57,655 nucleotides of DNA from Hyphomicrobiales bacterium (GTDB taxonomy: Bacteria; Pseudomonadota; Alphaproteobacteria; Rhizobiales; Rhizobiaceae). The notes beneath the pieces were generated by a model that was not told the DNA's origin, did not search any database, and was given only the letters and a program-made list of their open reading frames with translations. Where the stretch lies: the NCBI GenBank assembly GCA_900471515.1, contig UCFC01000061.1, forward strand, positions 1 through 57,655, given 5' to 3'. Both the position numbers and the translations under genes were made by a program. Positions 31,214 to 38,444 of this stretch are shown piece after piece (position 1 is the stretch's first letter; the number at the start of each line of letters is the position of its first letter).

Positions 31214-32479
31214 TCAGCTGCGCGGCAGCATGCCTTCGACATCGGCGGCCGCGTCGTCGAGGGCTTCCTTCGGCTCGGCCGAGCCGTCGACGATGCGCGA
31301 CAGGTTATCGACGATCGTCTGCGTGACCTTGACGCCGTTGGTGCCGGGGAAGGCGTACCAGGGGATCATGCGCGGCATCTGGCTGAGGCCGGCCTGGAAG
31401 AGCGGGTTCTTCTTGTAGAAGTCGCCGAGATATTCGGCCGACTTGGCGGCGAGCTCGTTGTTCGGCACGTAGCCGGTGCCGGGAACGACGACCGAGGCGC
31501 CATAGGGGCCGGCGGCGAACTTGGCGAACTTCCAGGCGGCTTCCTGCTTGGCCGGGTCCTTGGCGAGGATGACGACGGCGTTGCCGCCGGTCGGCAGGTG
31601 GCCCTTTTCCGGGTCGAGAAGCGGGATCTGGGCGGTGCGCAGATCGAACTTGGTGCCGACATTCTTGATCGTATTGACGAGCGCGCCCGTCGTCTGGAAC
31701 TCGAAGCCGACCTTGCCGGCTGCGAAGGCCTGTTCGCCGGCAGCCTTGGTGAAGACCGGCATGCCGCCTTCCTTGACGAAGCGGCTGATGAGATCGACGG
31801 CCTTCTGGCCCTCGGGACCGTTGAAGGCGACCTTCTGCTCGTCGTCGCTCAGCATCTTGCCGCCGGCGCCGAAGAGCAGGGCCGAGAACATCCAGTCGTC
31901 ACCCTGCCAGCGGAAGTCCATGCCGTCGACGCCGTTGCCGAGCGCCTTGATCTTGGCGGCGAGCGCGATCACTTCGTCCCAGGTCTTCGGCGGGTTGTCC
32001 GGGTTGCCGCCGGCTGCCTTCACCAGATCGGCATTGTAATACATGATCGGGTTGGAGGTGGCGAAGGCGAGGCCGACCTGCTTGCCGTTGACCTGGGCGA
32101 GCTTCAGGATCGTGTCCGAGAAGCCCTGCTCGGCCATATTGCCTTCCTTCTGGACGAGCGGCGTCATGTCGACGGCGACATTGCGCTCGTTCAGCATGCG
32201 CAGGCGGTTCAGGCCGATGAAGGTGATGTCGGGCATTTCCGAGGTGCCGGCCTGGCGCAGGATCAGCTGGATGCCGTCTTCATAGGTCGCCGAGGGAGCG
32301 GCGAACTGGATCTTGATGTCGGGGTTTTCTTCCATGAACTTCTTCGAGATCGTGTCCATCACGTCCTTGAAGAAGCCCGGCATCGGGTAATGGATCGTCA
32401 GCGTGGTTTCGGCGTGGGCCGGCAGGGCTGCCGCCACGGACAGAGCCGCCGCTGCGAGGAACTGGGTGAAATGCTTCAT
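31214..32479 (-). CDS. ABC transporter family-1 substrate-binding protein (UgpB/MalE type)
   Basis: A 421-residue periplasmic binding protein with a Sec signal peptide (KHFTQFLAAAALSVAAALPAHA, cleavage near residue 23). The mature part has the family-1 layout: LTIHYPMPGFFKDVMDTISK, YNADLVKAAGGNPDNPPKTWDEV and a late AAWKFAKFAAGPYGA segment. Relatives bind sugars, polyols or glycerol phosphates. It is the last gene of metallophosphoesterase-ATPase-permease-permease-SBP, 25 bp after the permease. The phosphoesterase in the same operon hints at a phosphodiester such as a glycerophosphodiester, but sugars are equally possible. Confidence 0.88.
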   Translation of the reverse strand: MKHFTQFLAAAALSVAAALPAHAETTLTIHYPMPGFFKDVMDTISKKFMEENPDIKIQFAAPSATYEDGIQLILRQAGTSEMPDITFIGLNRLRMLNERNVAVDMTPLVQKEGNMAEQGFSDTILKLAQVNGKQVGLAFATSNPIMYYNADLVKAAGGNPDNPPKTWDEVIALAAKIKALGNGVDGMDFRWQGDDWMFSALLFGAGGKMLSDDEQKVAFNGPEGQKAVDLISRFVKEGGMPVFTKAAGEQAFAAGKVGFEFQTTGALVNTIKNVGTKFDLRTAQIPLLDPEKGHLPTGGNAVVILAKDPAKQEAAWKFAKFAAGPYGASVVVPGTGYVPNNELAAKSAEYLGDFYKKNPLFQAGLSQMPRMIPWYAFPGTNGVKVTQTIVDNLSRIVDGSAEPKEALDDAAADVEGMLPRS

Positions 32480-32504
32480 CGCTCGTTCTCCTGGGTTCAG
32501 CCGG

Positions 32505-33344
32505 TCAGCCTTTGAGACCGGTCATGGTGATGCCCTCGACGAAACGTTTCTGCGCAAGCAGAAAGGCCGCAACGAGGGGAATGGTGATGATGATGGTGGC
32601 CGCCATCAGCGCGCCGTAATCGTCGCCGGCTTCGGCGGCGCGGAAGTTCATCAGGCCGAGCGGCGGCGTGGCGTAACCGGGCTTCGAAATGACGATCAGC
32701 GGCCAGTAGAGGTCGTTCCAGTGGGCGACGACCGAGAAGATCGCGAAGGCCGTGACCGCCGGCCAGGCATTCGGCACGATGACGCGCGAGACGATGCCAA
32801 GTTCCGACATGCCGTCGAGACGGGCGGCATGGATGAGATCGTCGGGCATGGCGCGGAAGAACTGCAGGAACAGGAAGATCGCAAAGACCGAGATGGTGAA
32901 GGGGGCGACCAGTGCCGTATAGCCGTTGAGCAGCGACAGGCTGTCGAAGGCGACATAGAGCGGCAGCGCCGTCGCGTGGATCGGCACCAGCAGGCCGAGC
33001 AGCACCAGCACCATCATCAGGCGGGCGGCGCGGAACTTCAGCTTGGCCATGGCATAGGCGCAGGGGATGGCGACCAGCACCTGGAAGACGAAGATCAGCG
33101 CGCAGACGACGAAACCGTTCCAGAGCAGTGTGCCCATCGCCACCTTGTCGAGCGCCTTGGAGAAATTCTGCACGTAGAAGAAATGCGTCGGGATCAGCGA
33201 CAGCGCAGCGGTGAAGATATCGTCCTGCGATTTGCCGGCCGCCGAGATCATGAAAATATAGGGCGCGAGGAAGACGATCGCGCCAAGGAGGAGCAGGGCA
33301 AGGCGGATCAGCCGGCCGGGGGTGAAGCGGGAGCGCGCCTTCAT
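32505..33344 (-). CDS. ABC sugar-type permease (MalG/UgpE type)
   Basis: A 279-residue inner-membrane permease with six predicted helices (first LIRLALLLLGAIVFLAPYIFM). The EAA-type ATPase-contact loop is HAARLDGMSELGIVSRVIVPN, about residues 185-205, and the C-terminus ends FVEGITMTGLKG, a standard MalG-type tail. Its start overlaps the stop of the other permease by four bases (ATGA), so the two are translationally coupled. Confidence 0.9.
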   Translation of the reverse strand: MKARSRFTPGRLIRLALLLLGAIVFLAPYIFMISAAGKSQDDIFTAALSLIPTHFFYVQNFSKALDKVAMGTLLWNGFVVCALIFVFQVLVAIPCAYAMAKLKFRAARLMMVLVLLGLLVPIHATALPLYVAFDSLSLLNGYTALVAPFTISVFAIFLFLQFFRAMPDDLIHAARLDGMSELGIVSRVIVPNAWPAVTAFAIFSVVAHWNDLYWPLIVISKPGYATPPLGLMNFRAAEAGDDYGALMAATIIITIPLVAAFLLAQKRFVEGITMTGLKG

Positions 33345-34267
33345 GAGTAGTGCACCCGCCGGTCAAGGAAGCGGTATTGCAGGAACATCATCACCACGAG
33401 GATGGCGAGGAAGACCACGGTCATGGCCGAGGCATAGCCGACCTTCATATAGACGAAGCCCTCCTGGTAGATGGTGAAGAGCAGCACTTCGGAAGCGTGG
33501 TTGGGGCCGCCATCGGTCAGCGTCTTCACCGTCTCGAAGGTCTTGACCGCATTGATGATGCTGATCGTGGTGACGAAGAGCGCCGTCGGCCCGAGCATCG
33601 GCCAGGTGACGAGGAAGAAACGGTCGAGCGGGGATTTGGCGCCGTCGATCTCGGCAGCGGCATAAAGCTCGCGCGGGATGGCGGTAAGGCCGGCGAGGAA
33701 CAGCACCATGTTGAAGCCGACCGTCTGCCAGACACCGATGATCGAGAGGCTGTAGAGCGCGGTTGCCGAAGAGCCGAGCCAGTTCGGCTTGCCCAGGCCG
33801 GCGAGACCAAGCAGCGCGTTGAGCGGGCCGATGGTCGGGTGGAAGAGATATTGCCAGACGGTCGCCATGGCGACGATCAGCGAGACGACGGGCAGGAAAT
33901 AGGCGGTGCGGAAGAAGCTTTTCCCCCAACCCTCGCTCTCGATCAGCATGGCGACGCCGAGCCCGAGCAGGATCGAGACGGGCGCGACGATCGCCGTGTA
34001 GACGGTCGTGTTCCACAGCGACTTGCGGAAGGTGCGGTCAGTGAAGAGCTCGGCATAGTTCTCGAAGCCGACGAAGCGGAACCTGCCGGCGCCGAGTTCG
34101 AAATCGGTAAAGCCGAGCACGAGAACGGCGACGATCGGCAGGAGCACGAAGAGCACGATCAGGATGATCGCCGGCAGCGCCAGCAGCCATGCGGTCTGCG
34201 CCTGGCGCCGTTCGTGCCTGGCGGCCGATGCGGCCGGGCGGATATCGCCGGCAGCGATGCTAGCCAT
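33341..34267 (-). CDS. ABC sugar-type permease (MalF/UgpA type)
   Basis: A 308-residue permease with six predicted helices, the first in WLLALPAIILIVLFVLLPIV. The EAA loop is AAAEIDGAKSPLDRFFLVTW. The TDGGPNHASEVLLFTIYQEGF motif near the end is typical of UgpA/MalF-type permeases. The start at 34267 overlaps the ATPase stop by eight bases, which argues for this ATG over the longer frame to 34411 lying inside the ATPase gene. Confidence 0.9.
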   Translation of the reverse strand: MASIAAGDIRPAASAARHERRQAQTAWLLALPAIILIVLFVLLPIVAVLVLGFTDFELGAGRFRFVGFENYAELFTDRTFRKSLWNTTVYTAIVAPVSILLGLGVAMLIESEGWGKSFFRTAYFLPVVSLIVAMATVWQYLFHPTIGPLNALLGLAGLGKPNWLGSSATALYSLSIIGVWQTVGFNMVLFLAGLTAIPRELYAAAEIDGAKSPLDRFFLVTWPMLGPTALFVTTISIINAVKTFETVKTLTDGGPNHASEVLLFTIYQEGFVYMKVGYASAMTVVFLAILVVMMFLQYRFLDRRVHYS

Positions 34268-35423
34268 GGGCCTTCTCCCGGCTCGCATCGGCGGGAAGGG
34301 CGCTCGTGCGCAGGCGGCGGCCATCGGCGGCAAAGACCATGGCCTTGTCAGGCTGGAAGGAGAGCGCGATCGCCATGCCGGCGACAAGCCCTGCGGCATC
34401 GTCAGGCGCAAGCTTGGCCAGCACGGTCTGCCCGATCGCGTTCAGCCGGCAGAACAGGATGACCTCGGAGCCCAGGAACTCCATGCGTTCGATGCGGGCG
34501 GAGAGCGACGTCTCGCCCTCGCCGGCAAGGCGGACGAATTCCGGGCGGATGCCGAGCGTCACGTCCGAACCGGCGGGGCTGGTCCCTTCCAGCGCCAGCC
34601 TGATATCGCCGAAGGCGACTATTCCGTGCTCGGCGCGTGCGGGCAGGAGATTGATGCGCGGCTGGCCGACGAAACGGGCGACCTCGATATGGGCGGGATC
34701 GTCATAGATGACCTGCGGTGCGGCCAGCTGCAAAAGCTCGCCGCCGATCATCACGGCGACCCGGTCGGCCATGGAGAGCGCCTCGGCCTGGTCGTGGGTG
34801 ACATAGACGGTCGGCACGCCGGCGCGGCGATGCAGCTCGACGATCTCGCCGCGCGCGTGGACGCGCAGGTTGGCGTCGAGGTTCGACAGCGGCTCGTCCA
34901 TCAGGAAGACGCTCGGATGGCGCACCATGGCGCGCGCCAGCGCCACGCGCTGCCGCTGACCGCCCGACATCTGGCCGGGCTTGCGCTCCAGGAGATGGTC
35001 GATCTTGAGCGCCTTGGCCGTCTCCTGAACGTCTTTCGAAATGCCGGATCGAATGGTCCGGTAGCCCGGCATGGCGGGACCGAAAAAGGGCAGGCGCTGC
35101 AGGCGGCTCAAGCGCCGCATGGCAAGCGGCACGGCGATGTTCTGGCCGGCCGTCAGGTGCGGATAGAGCGCGTAGGACTGGAAGACCATGGCGATGTTGC
35201 GGTCGGCCGCCGCCACGTCGGACATTTCCTTGCCGCCGATGACGATCTCGCCGCTATCGGCATGGTCGAGCCCGGCAAGGATGCGCAGTAGCGTGCTCTT
35301 GCCGCAGCCGGAGGGGCCGACGAGGGCGATGAATTCGCCCGGCTGAACGTCGAGGCTGATGTTTTTCAGGATGGCGTTGTCGCCATAGGATTTCTTGATC
35401 GCGGAGAGGGAGAGCGCACTCAT
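34260..35423 (-). CDS. ABC transporter ATPase (UgpC/MalK/MsmK type)
   Basis: A 387-residue ATPase with Walker A GPSGCGKST (residues 36-44), Q-loop FQSYALYPHL, signature MSGGQRQR, Walker B VFLMDEPLSNLDA, switch histidine VTHDQ and a C-terminal TOBE/MalK-type regulatory domain (LGIRPEFVRLAGEGE). It is longer than MalK because about 24 residues rich in R, P and G (RLSRLQRLPFFGPAMPGYRT) are inserted between Q-loop and signature. Its start overlaps the metallophosphoesterase stop (ATGA). As the only MalK-type ATPase gene in the window it might also serve the second importer at 51.4-54.6 kb, which has none. Confidence 0.93.
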   Translation of the reverse strand: MSALSLSAIKKSYGDNAILKNISLDVQPGEFIALVGPSGCGKSTLLRILAGLDHADSGEIVIGGKEMSDVAAADRNIAMVFQSYALYPHLTAGQNIAVPLAMRRLSRLQRLPFFGPAMPGYRTIRSGISKDVQETAKALKIDHLLERKPGQMSGGQRQRVALARAMVRHPSVFLMDEPLSNLDANLRVHARGEIVELHRRAGVPTVYVTHDQAEALSMADRVAVMIGGELLQLAAPQVIYDDPAHIEVARFVGQPRINLLPARAEHGIVAFGDIRLALEGTSPAGSDVTLGIRPEFVRLAGEGETSLSARIERMEFLGSEVILFCRLNAIGQTVLAKLAPDDAAGLVAGMAIALSFQPDKAMVFAADGRRLRTSALPADASREKAHG

Positions 35424-36256
35424 TGCGCCGGCTCCTTCTGCACCTTGTGGGCTTCGTGCGGATAGACCTGCTCGACCACGTCGTCGAGCACATGCGCCAC
35501 CATGCCGGGCACGGCGACGATCTCGCTCGTTACCGTATCGCCGAGATCGTGGAGGACCGCGCCGACGATCTTCTCGCCCGGCATCTCGCGCTCCATCGTG
35601 CCGATGATGAAGGCGGCCGACGGTCCCCAGACCAGCGACGTGTCGTTGAAGCGGCCCTTCCAGGCCCAATGCAGGTGACCGCTGGCATGGAGCGCCACGT
35701 CATGGGCGGCGATCAGGTCGTAGAGGCGCCGGCGCTGGGCCGGGCGGATGCTCCAGTAGCCGGTGTCGCCTTCATCCGGCGTGTCGACGAAGAGCGGCTT
35801 GTGGGCAAACATCGCGACGCGGCGGCCGGCGCGCGTGGCAAGCGCCCGTTCCAGCCATGCAAACTGCGTTTCCTGCTCGTCGTTTTCCATGCCCATCAGC
35901 AGGCTGTCGAGGCCGATCAGGCGCCAGTCGCCGGCATCTTCCAGCCAGTAATCCGGGCCGACGAGGCTGCGCCAGCGGGCAAGCCTTGTTGCATCGACCG
36001 GCTGCAGCGAGCCCGGCAGATGGCCGACATCGTGATTGCCGGGAACGATCAGCATGGGGATTTTCACCTGCCGCATCAGTTCCATGCAGAAGGTCAGGTC
36101 CTCGTCCCTGTCGGCGCCGTCGACGGCAAGGTCGCCGGTATGGATGACGAGATCGGCGCCGCTGGCATTGACCCAATCGGCCAGCGGCTGCCAGTTGCCG
36201 TTGAAATGCGGTTTCGACGGGCTGAAATGCGTGTCGGTGATCTGGACGATTTTCAT
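35420..36256 (-). CDS. Calcineurin-like metallophosphoesterase (GpdQ/CpdA type), first gene of ABC operon
   Basis: A 278-residue class III phosphodiesterase-type enzyme. Metal ligands are present in order: QITDTHF (about 4-10), HTGDLAVDG, IVPGNHDVG, FAHKPLF and HASGHLHW. This family includes cAMP phosphodiesterase CpdA and glycerophosphodiesterase GpdQ. No signal peptide is seen, so it acts in the cytoplasm. The start at 36256 has GGAGAG upstream. It heads the operon with the ATPase (four-base overlap), permeases and SBP, so it probably acts on the imported compound or an intracellular derivative. Confidence 0.88.
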   Translation of the reverse strand: MKIVQITDTHFSPSKPHFNGNWQPLADWVNASGADLVIHTGDLAVDGADRDEDLTFCMELMRQVKIPMLIVPGNHDVGHLPGSLQPVDATRLARWRSLVGPDYWLEDAGDWRLIGLDSLLMGMENDEQETQFAWLERALATRAGRRVAMFAHKPLFVDTPDEGDTGYWSIRPAQRRRLYDLIAAHDVALHASGHLHWAWKGRFNDTSLVWGPSAAFIIGTMEREMPGEKIVGAVLHDLGDTVTSEIVAVPGMVAHVLDDVVEQVYPHEAHKVQKEPAQ

Positions 36257-36346
36257 GCCGGCGCTCTCCGATTGGCCCGCGCCAGGTTGTCCGGCGGCAG
36301 GCGATGCTCTTGCCGCCTGTTTAGAGCGCCCCAATGTCAGGCCGGT

Positions 36347-36360
36347 TACAAGCGTTTCCA
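36347..36360. promoter_or_regulatory. Candidate LacI-family operator upstream of the metallophosphoesterase-ABC operon
   Basis: TACAAGCGTTTCCA (minus strand TGGAAACGCTTGTA) has the central AANCGNTT of LacI-type operators and the flanking TG/CA-like ends with two mismatches. It is about 90 bp upstream of the first gene. The convergent lacI gene at 30151-31194 is the obvious candidate to bind it. Confidence 0.45.
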
Positions 36361-36537
36361 CCCTTGTTCCAATTGTGTCGTGCAATTGTCATGAGGAGGG
36401 TGCGGGCTGTGATGACCCCTATCGGTGCGAAGACCGATTGGCGGGCATCGATAGAGAAAGTTGGCCGCGGCCAATTTCGGGTTCGGTTGGACTCGTGGCG
36501 ATTTTGTCCGACCGGTCGCGGGAAAGCGCTCCGCAGC

Positions 36538-36960
36538 CTATGTTGGCTCCCAGGGATTGACGATCGCGGCACCCATAGGCGCGAAATCAGAAACGTTGCG
36601 GGTCACGATCGTCATCCCGTGAACCAGTGCGCTCGCCGCGATGAACGCATCGCGTTCTGGCCGCGGATCGGGAATATGGAGGCGAGCGCAGCGAAGTGCG
36701 ACGGTTCGATCCACGGTCAAAATTCGATCGGCGAATTCCGGTAACACATAGTCGTCCATCCAGGTGCGCAGCCGGGCGCCTTGTGAAGGATCGCGCCTTT
36801 CCATCAGAAGAATGCCGAGGTCCAGTTCCATAAGCGTCACGGCAGAGATGTAGAAACTCTCAGCATCCCGAGCCGACATCCACGAGATGACGTTAGGGTC
36901 GGCTTTCCCCGAACCCGCCTTGCGCAGTTCAGACAGAACGTTGGTATCGAGCAGGAACAT
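36538..36960 (-). CDS. VapC-type PIN-domain toxin
   Basis: A 140-residue PIN-domain ribonuclease toxin. The acidic residues expected in the active site are visible: LLDTNVLSELRK (Asp5), AVTLMELDLG (Glu about 44), and RDAFIAASALVHGMTIVTRN with Asp in the third position and NVSDF near the end. VapC toxins cleave tRNA or rRNA when free of antitoxin. The gene overlaps the antitoxin stop by one base (TGATG), as in a typical toxin-antitoxin operon, and probably stabilises this replicon. Confidence 0.9.
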   Translation of the reverse strand: MFLLDTNVLSELRKAGSGKADPNVISWMSARDAESFYISAVTLMELDLGILLMERRDPSQGARLRTWMDDYVLPEFADRILTVDRTVALRCARLHIPDPRPERDAFIAASALVHGMTIVTRNVSDFAPMGAAIVNPWEPT

Positions 36961-37214
36961 CAGGATAGGTCGGCTGGCCGCGGGAGATCACGTGAACGCG
37001 GAATGTCCAGATCGATATCCCCGAGGCCGGGCATCGACAGCGCTTCGACAATGTTGCGGCGCTGCCCGGTGATCCTCTGATATTCTTCGAAGCTGAGCAG
37101 AACCTGCGTTGGCTTGCCCCTGTTGGTGATGAAGACAGGACCCGCCCTGGTCGCCTTCTGCGCCCGGTTGGCGTTCTGCTGAAACTGGCGGCTGGACAGG
37201 GTCGTGATGGTCAT
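36960..37214 (-). CDS. Phd/YefM-type antitoxin
   Basis: An 84-residue Phd-family antitoxin. The N-terminal DNA-binding part is ITTLSSRQFQQNANRAQKAT with GPVFITNRGKPTQVLLSFEEYQRI, the usual Phd/YefM signature; the C-terminal tail (LGDIDLDIPRSRDLPRPADLS) is acidic and proline-rich, as expected for wrapping around the PIN toxin. It precedes the toxin and shares a base with its start. ATGTT-N10-AACAT at 37235-37254, just upstream of its start, is a candidate autoregulatory operator. Confidence 0.88.
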   Translation of the reverse strand: MTITTLSSRQFQQNANRAQKATRAGPVFITNRGKPTQVLLSFEEYQRITGQRRNIVEALSMPGLGDIDLDIPRSRDLPRPADLS

Positions 37215-37234
37215 GGTTTGCCACCTGCTGCTTG

Positions 37235-37254
37235 ATGTTAATACGTTAGAACAT
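37235..37254. promoter_or_regulatory. Inverted repeat upstream of the toxin-antitoxin operon
   Basis: ATGTT at 37235-37239 and AACAT at 37250-37254 form a short inverted repeat 20 bases before the antitoxin start. Phd-type antitoxins repress their own operon by binding such sites. Confidence 0.4.
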
Positions 37255-37380
37255 AGGCCGTATCGGCAAGGGTTTCAATCCTGTCCGCAGGAGAACCGGT
37301 GGGGGAGAGGTGAATGCGCAACCGAGCGCGGCTCCTCATACCGTGCCGGCGCCGGGGCTTGTTTGAAAGGATGCCGATGG

Positions 37381-38301
37381 TCAGCTGCCCGCAGACACCA
37401 GCTGCTCGCGATGCCGGGCAATGAAGGCCCTGACCGCCGGCGCGCCTTCGCCCTTGCGATAGGCGATCGCCACATCCGATGTCACCGCCACGCTTCGAAG
37501 CGGCCGGTAATGGATATCGGGCAGTTCCACCCGGCTCATCGATTGCGGCACGAGCGCGATGCCGACGCCGATGCCGACGAGGGCGGCGATCTCGGTGAAG
37601 TCGTGCGCGATGGCCTTGACGGACGGCTCGAAGCCGGCTTCCCGGCAGGCCTGCAGCGTGTTGCGGTGGAAGCCGATTTCGGGCGGCTGGCGCGGCGTGA
37701 TGAAAGTATTGCCGGCCAGCCGGGCCAGCGTGTCGATGGGGCGCTCTGCGAATTCATGGCCGGCGGGGATCATGGCGACCAGCGGCTCGCGCAGCACGAC
37801 CTGCACGGAAACGCCCGCCGGTATCGGCGCCGGCGCACGGATATAGCCGAAATCGAGCAGGCCGTCGGCGATGCGCTGCAACTGCTGGCGCAGTTCCATT
37901 TCCTGCAGCTCGACCTCGACATAGGGAAAATCGCGCTTGAAGTCCTTGATCGAGCCGACGACGGCGCCGGAATAGGCGGCCGACGCCACATAGCCGATGG
38001 AGATGCGCCCGCTTTCGCCGCGTCCGGCGCGGTCGATGGCCGCGACCGTCGCCTCCGTCTGGGCCAGCACCTTGCGCGCTTCCTGGAACAGCACTTCGCC
38101 TGAATATGTGAGCTGCACGGCCCGGCGGCTTCGGTCGAGCAGCGGCGTGCCGACGATCTTTTCGAGGTTCATGATCTGCTGGCTGAGGCCCGGCTGGGCG
38201 ATGCCGAGCCTGATGGCGGCGCGCTCGAAATTCCGCTCCTCGACCAGGGTCACGAAATATCTGAGGTGGCGGAGTTCGAAGCCGGGGTCGGTCAGTGCCA
38301 T
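37381..38301 (-). CDS. LysR-family regulator divergent from the siderophore uptake genes
   Basis: A 306-residue LysR-type regulator: HTH ELRHLRYFVTLVEERNFERA, RLGIAQPGLSQQIMNLE and GTPLLDRSRR within the first 60 residues, then an effector domain starting RISIGYVASAAYSG. The C-terminus continues to VSAGS. It is divergent from the TonB receptor gene with a perfect 8-bp inverted repeat in between, so it may regulate siderophore uptake. LysR control of iron uptake is less common in rhizobia than RirA/Irr control; a link to an unrelated gene cannot be excluded. Confidence 0.88.
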   Translation of the reverse strand: MALTDPGFELRHLRYFVTLVEERNFERAAIRLGIAQPGLSQQIMNLEKIVGTPLLDRSRRAVQLTYSGEVLFQEARKVLAQTEATVAAIDRAGRGESGRISIGYVASAAYSGAVVGSIKDFKRDFPYVEVELQEMELRQQLQRIADGLLDFGYIRAPAPIPAGVSVQVVLREPLVAMIPAGHEFAERPIDTLARLAGNTFITPRQPPEIGFHRNTLQACREAGFEPSVKAIAHDFTEIAALVGIGVGIALVPQSMSRVELPDIHYRPLRSVAVTSDVAIAYRKGEGAPAVRAFIARHREQLVSAGS

Positions 38302-38343
38302 TGCGCGCTCCTAGAAGAATTCAAAACTATGACGTTTATCGAA

Positions 38344-38366
38344 TTTCATAACCAGGACTTATGAAA
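38344..38366. promoter_or_regulatory. LysR-type operator between regulator and TonB receptor
   Basis: TTTCATAA (38344-38351) and TTATGAAA (38359-38366) form a perfect 8-bp inverted repeat with a 7-base spacer, including the ATAA-N7-TTAT core and T-N11-A spacing of LysR-type sites. It lies in the 143-bp divergent gap, 43 bp from the LysR start and 78 bp from the receptor start. Confidence 0.6.
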
Positions 38367-38444
38367 AATTCGACCCCCGTTTATTGGACCTCCGAAAAAT
38401 AACATGATTAGAAAAATCCAGTTTTCCGATATAACGAGCTCCCG

